From JAICIG01 sp035532215 (GTDB lineage Bacteria > Planctomycetota > Planctomycetia > Pirellulales > JAICIG01), in contig DATKRK010000057.1 in the NCBI GenBank assembly GCA_035532215.1, forward strand, positions 1-5,542: a stretch of DNA of 5,542 nucleotides. Direction: 5' to 3'. The notes below the pieces were generated by a model that worked only from the letters and a program-made list of their open reading frames with translations, searched no databases and was not told the DNA's origin. The stretch's first letter is position 1, and every line of letters begins with the position of its first letter. Made by a program: the position numbers and the translations under genes. Positions 4,252-5,542 of the stretch are shown here, piece by piece.

Positions 4252-5542
4252 TTACGCCTCGCCTTCCAACGCGGGCAGGCCCACGGCGTCGAGCAGGAAA
4301 CGGACGTTCGTCGTCTGGGCGATGCCGGGCCGCAGCCGATAGTCGAACGTCATCTGCACGCGGTCAGCGTCTTGCGTGATGGTTTCTTGAAAGTGAACGT
4401 TCTGGCAGCGTTCGGCCAGCTCCGGTGCGTGGCACAAGGCCAGATCGTGCGTCGAGACGGCGCCGATCGCCCCGGCGGTCGCCAGGCGATGCAGGATTCT
4501 GACGGCGGCCAGATGGCGCTCGGCGGTATTCGTGCCGTGCAAGATCTCGTCGAGCAAGTAACAAAGCTGCCGCTCGGGACGGTTGGCGGCGCCAACCAGC
4601 TCGACGACCTGTTTCAAGCGGCCCAACTCGGCCATGAACAGCGAGACGCCGCGTTCGAGAGAGTCGGAAACGCGCATTACCGTCGCCAACTCGACCGGCG
4701 GCAAACTCATTCGCCGAGCGCAGACCGGCCCGCCGGCCTGGGCCAGCACGAGATTCACGCCGATCGACCGCAGCAGCGTACTCTTGCCCGACATGTTCGA
4801 GCCGGTCACCATCAGAATCTCGCCGGGCGGCCCGACCGCGACGTCGTTGGCCACGCGAACGCTCTCGCCGAGCAGCGGGTGGCCGAGTCCCGCGGCCTCG
4901 ATCGTCCGCTCCTCGGTTTCGAATTCCGGAAAGCACCACGCCGGATTGTCGTGGGCCAGCGCGGCCAACGAGCACAATGCCTCCAACTCGCCGACGCAAT
5001 CGAACCAACCGCGATAGCGCCGGCCCGCTTCGGCCCGCCAGCGTTCTTGCCGGGCGACGACGTGGAAATCCCACAAGAATAGAAACTCGAGCGGAAAATA
5101 CAACAGCAGCCAGCGCCGCAGGCCGGCCAGCACGACGAGCTTTTCCAACCGGGCCATTTGCTGGATCGCGTCGTCGACTTGCGAGGCGATGCGCCGGAGG
5201 ATGGCGCCGTCCCGCGGGAAACCGGCGGCCAGGCGGTAAAGTCCGTGGTTGAGCCGCGCTTCGGCGGCGCCTGCGGCCACGGCGCTCAGCGCCGCGTAAA
5301 CCCGCCCGCCGAAAATGGCCGTAAACAGCACGTTCGCGCAGACGAGCGCCGCCAGCGCCGTGCCGCCTAACTCAGCGGAGAGCAGACCCAACGCAAGCCC
5401 GGCGATCAGCAGCGCGGCGGTCAGAGCCGAGAGTCGCGCGAGCCAAATCACCGCCGGGCCGAACGCCGGTTGATCGCTTTCGGCCCAGCGGAGAAAATCG
5501 GCCGGCGGCGCCAGACTTTGGGCCAGCAGACGCCCGCAGACC
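4252..5542 (-). CDS. Membrane-anchored MutS-family ATPase, C-terminal part (5' end cut by window edge)
   Basis: About 430 codons are visible; the frame is open through the right edge, so the true start lies outside. An apparent start at 5451 is an internal GTG, and the 30 codons before it (including LRWAESDQPAFG) continue the protein. Counting from that GTG codon as 1, two hydrophobic helices (about 2-26 and 29-49) suggest membrane anchoring. A helical region follows to about 180, corresponding to the MutS core/lever part. The ATPase domain then has the MutS-type Walker A TGSNMSGKST (216-225; nt 4777-4806), GVSLFMAEL (268-276) in the signature region, Walker B LCYLLDE (296-302; nt 4546-4566) followed by HGTNTAERH, and the switch motif STHDLA (333-338). 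The protein ends soon after the ATPase, without the C-terminal dimerisation extension of classical MutS. The mismatch-binding domain cannot be assessed. It is not canonical MutS or MutS2. A role in DNA or membrane-linked nucleotide-driven remodelling is unproven. Confidence 0.92.
   Translation of the reverse strand, partial: VCGRLLAQSLAPPADFLRWAESDQPAFGPAVIWLARLSALTAALLIAGLALGLLSAELGGTALAALVCANVLFTAIFGGRVYAALSAVAAGAAEARLNHGLYRLAAGFPRDGAILRRIASQVDDAIQQMARLEKLVVLAGLRRWLLLYFPLEFLFLWDFHVVARQERWRAEAGRRYRGWFDCVGELEALCSLAALAHDNPAWCFPEFETEERTIEAAGLGHPLLGESVRVANDVAVGPPGEILMVTGSNMSGKSTLLRSIGVNLVLAQAGGPVCARRMSLPPVELATVMRVSDSLERGVSLFMAELGRLKQVVELVGAANRPERQLCYLLDEILHGTNTAERHLAAVRILHRLATAGAIGAVSTHDLALCHAPELAERCQNVHFQETITQDADRVQMTFDYRLRPGIAQTTNVRFLLDAVGLPALEGEA

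Noticed and set aside
4364..5082. Long frames on both strands inside the MutS-like gene
   Set aside because: They are shadows. The Walker and switch motifs are only in the accepted frame.
1..5542. CRISPR array, defence system, phage or toxin-antitoxin genes
   Set aside because: No regularly spaced repeats and no recognisable proteins of these classes are present on either strand.

Overview
The window looks like ordinary chromosome from a GC-rich planctomycete, probably of the Pirellulales type. Four things point there: a small membrane protein whose N-terminus carries an Asn-Pro-Tyr-Ala-Ala-Pro motif of the kind common in that phylum, a MutS-like ATPase with membrane segments, Gfo/Idh/MocA and MFS genes of typical planctomycete flavour, and gene-poor spacers filled with palindromic repeats. 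The assignment is an inference from these traits, because no rRNA or other phylogenetic marker is present.

Layout from left to right. Positions 1-54 may hold the first codons of a minus-strand gene that runs off the left edge. Positions 55-344 are non-coding and contain a double palindrome (137-195), a roughly 53-nt imperfect palindrome (copy A, 238-290) and an inverted fragment of the same element (70-87). Positions 345-2746 are a two-gene minus-strand operon: a Gfo/Idh/MocA-type NAD(P)-dependent oxidoreductase is transcribed first and is followed after 17 nt by a 12-helix MFS transporter. A sigma70-like promoter lies just upstream (2812-2839). Positions 2747-3233 are a divergent spacer with the operon promoter, a second copy (B) of the 53-nt element, and a strong hairpin at 3071-3108. 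Positions 3234-3815 encode a 193-residue membrane protein on the plus strand with a Cys-x-x-Cys pair and a Cys-Pro-Arg-His motif. Positions 3816-4251 are a convergent spacer with a possible terminator and a spaced inverted repeat. Positions 4252-5542 are the C-terminal 430 or so codons of a membrane-anchored MutS-family ATPase on the minus strand, cut by the right edge.

The only clear functional unit is the oxidoreductase-transporter operon. It plausibly imports a sugar, cyclitol or organic acid and oxidises or reduces it (or a derivative) in the cytoplasm, but the substrate cannot be read from sequence. The membrane protein and the MutS-like gene are separate transcription units with no evident link to it. 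I found no CRISPR array, phage gene, transposase, toxin-antitoxin pair, tRNA or rRNA. The most distinctive content is the intergenic repeat set: at least three palindrome types, with two copies of one flanking the operon in the same orientation.
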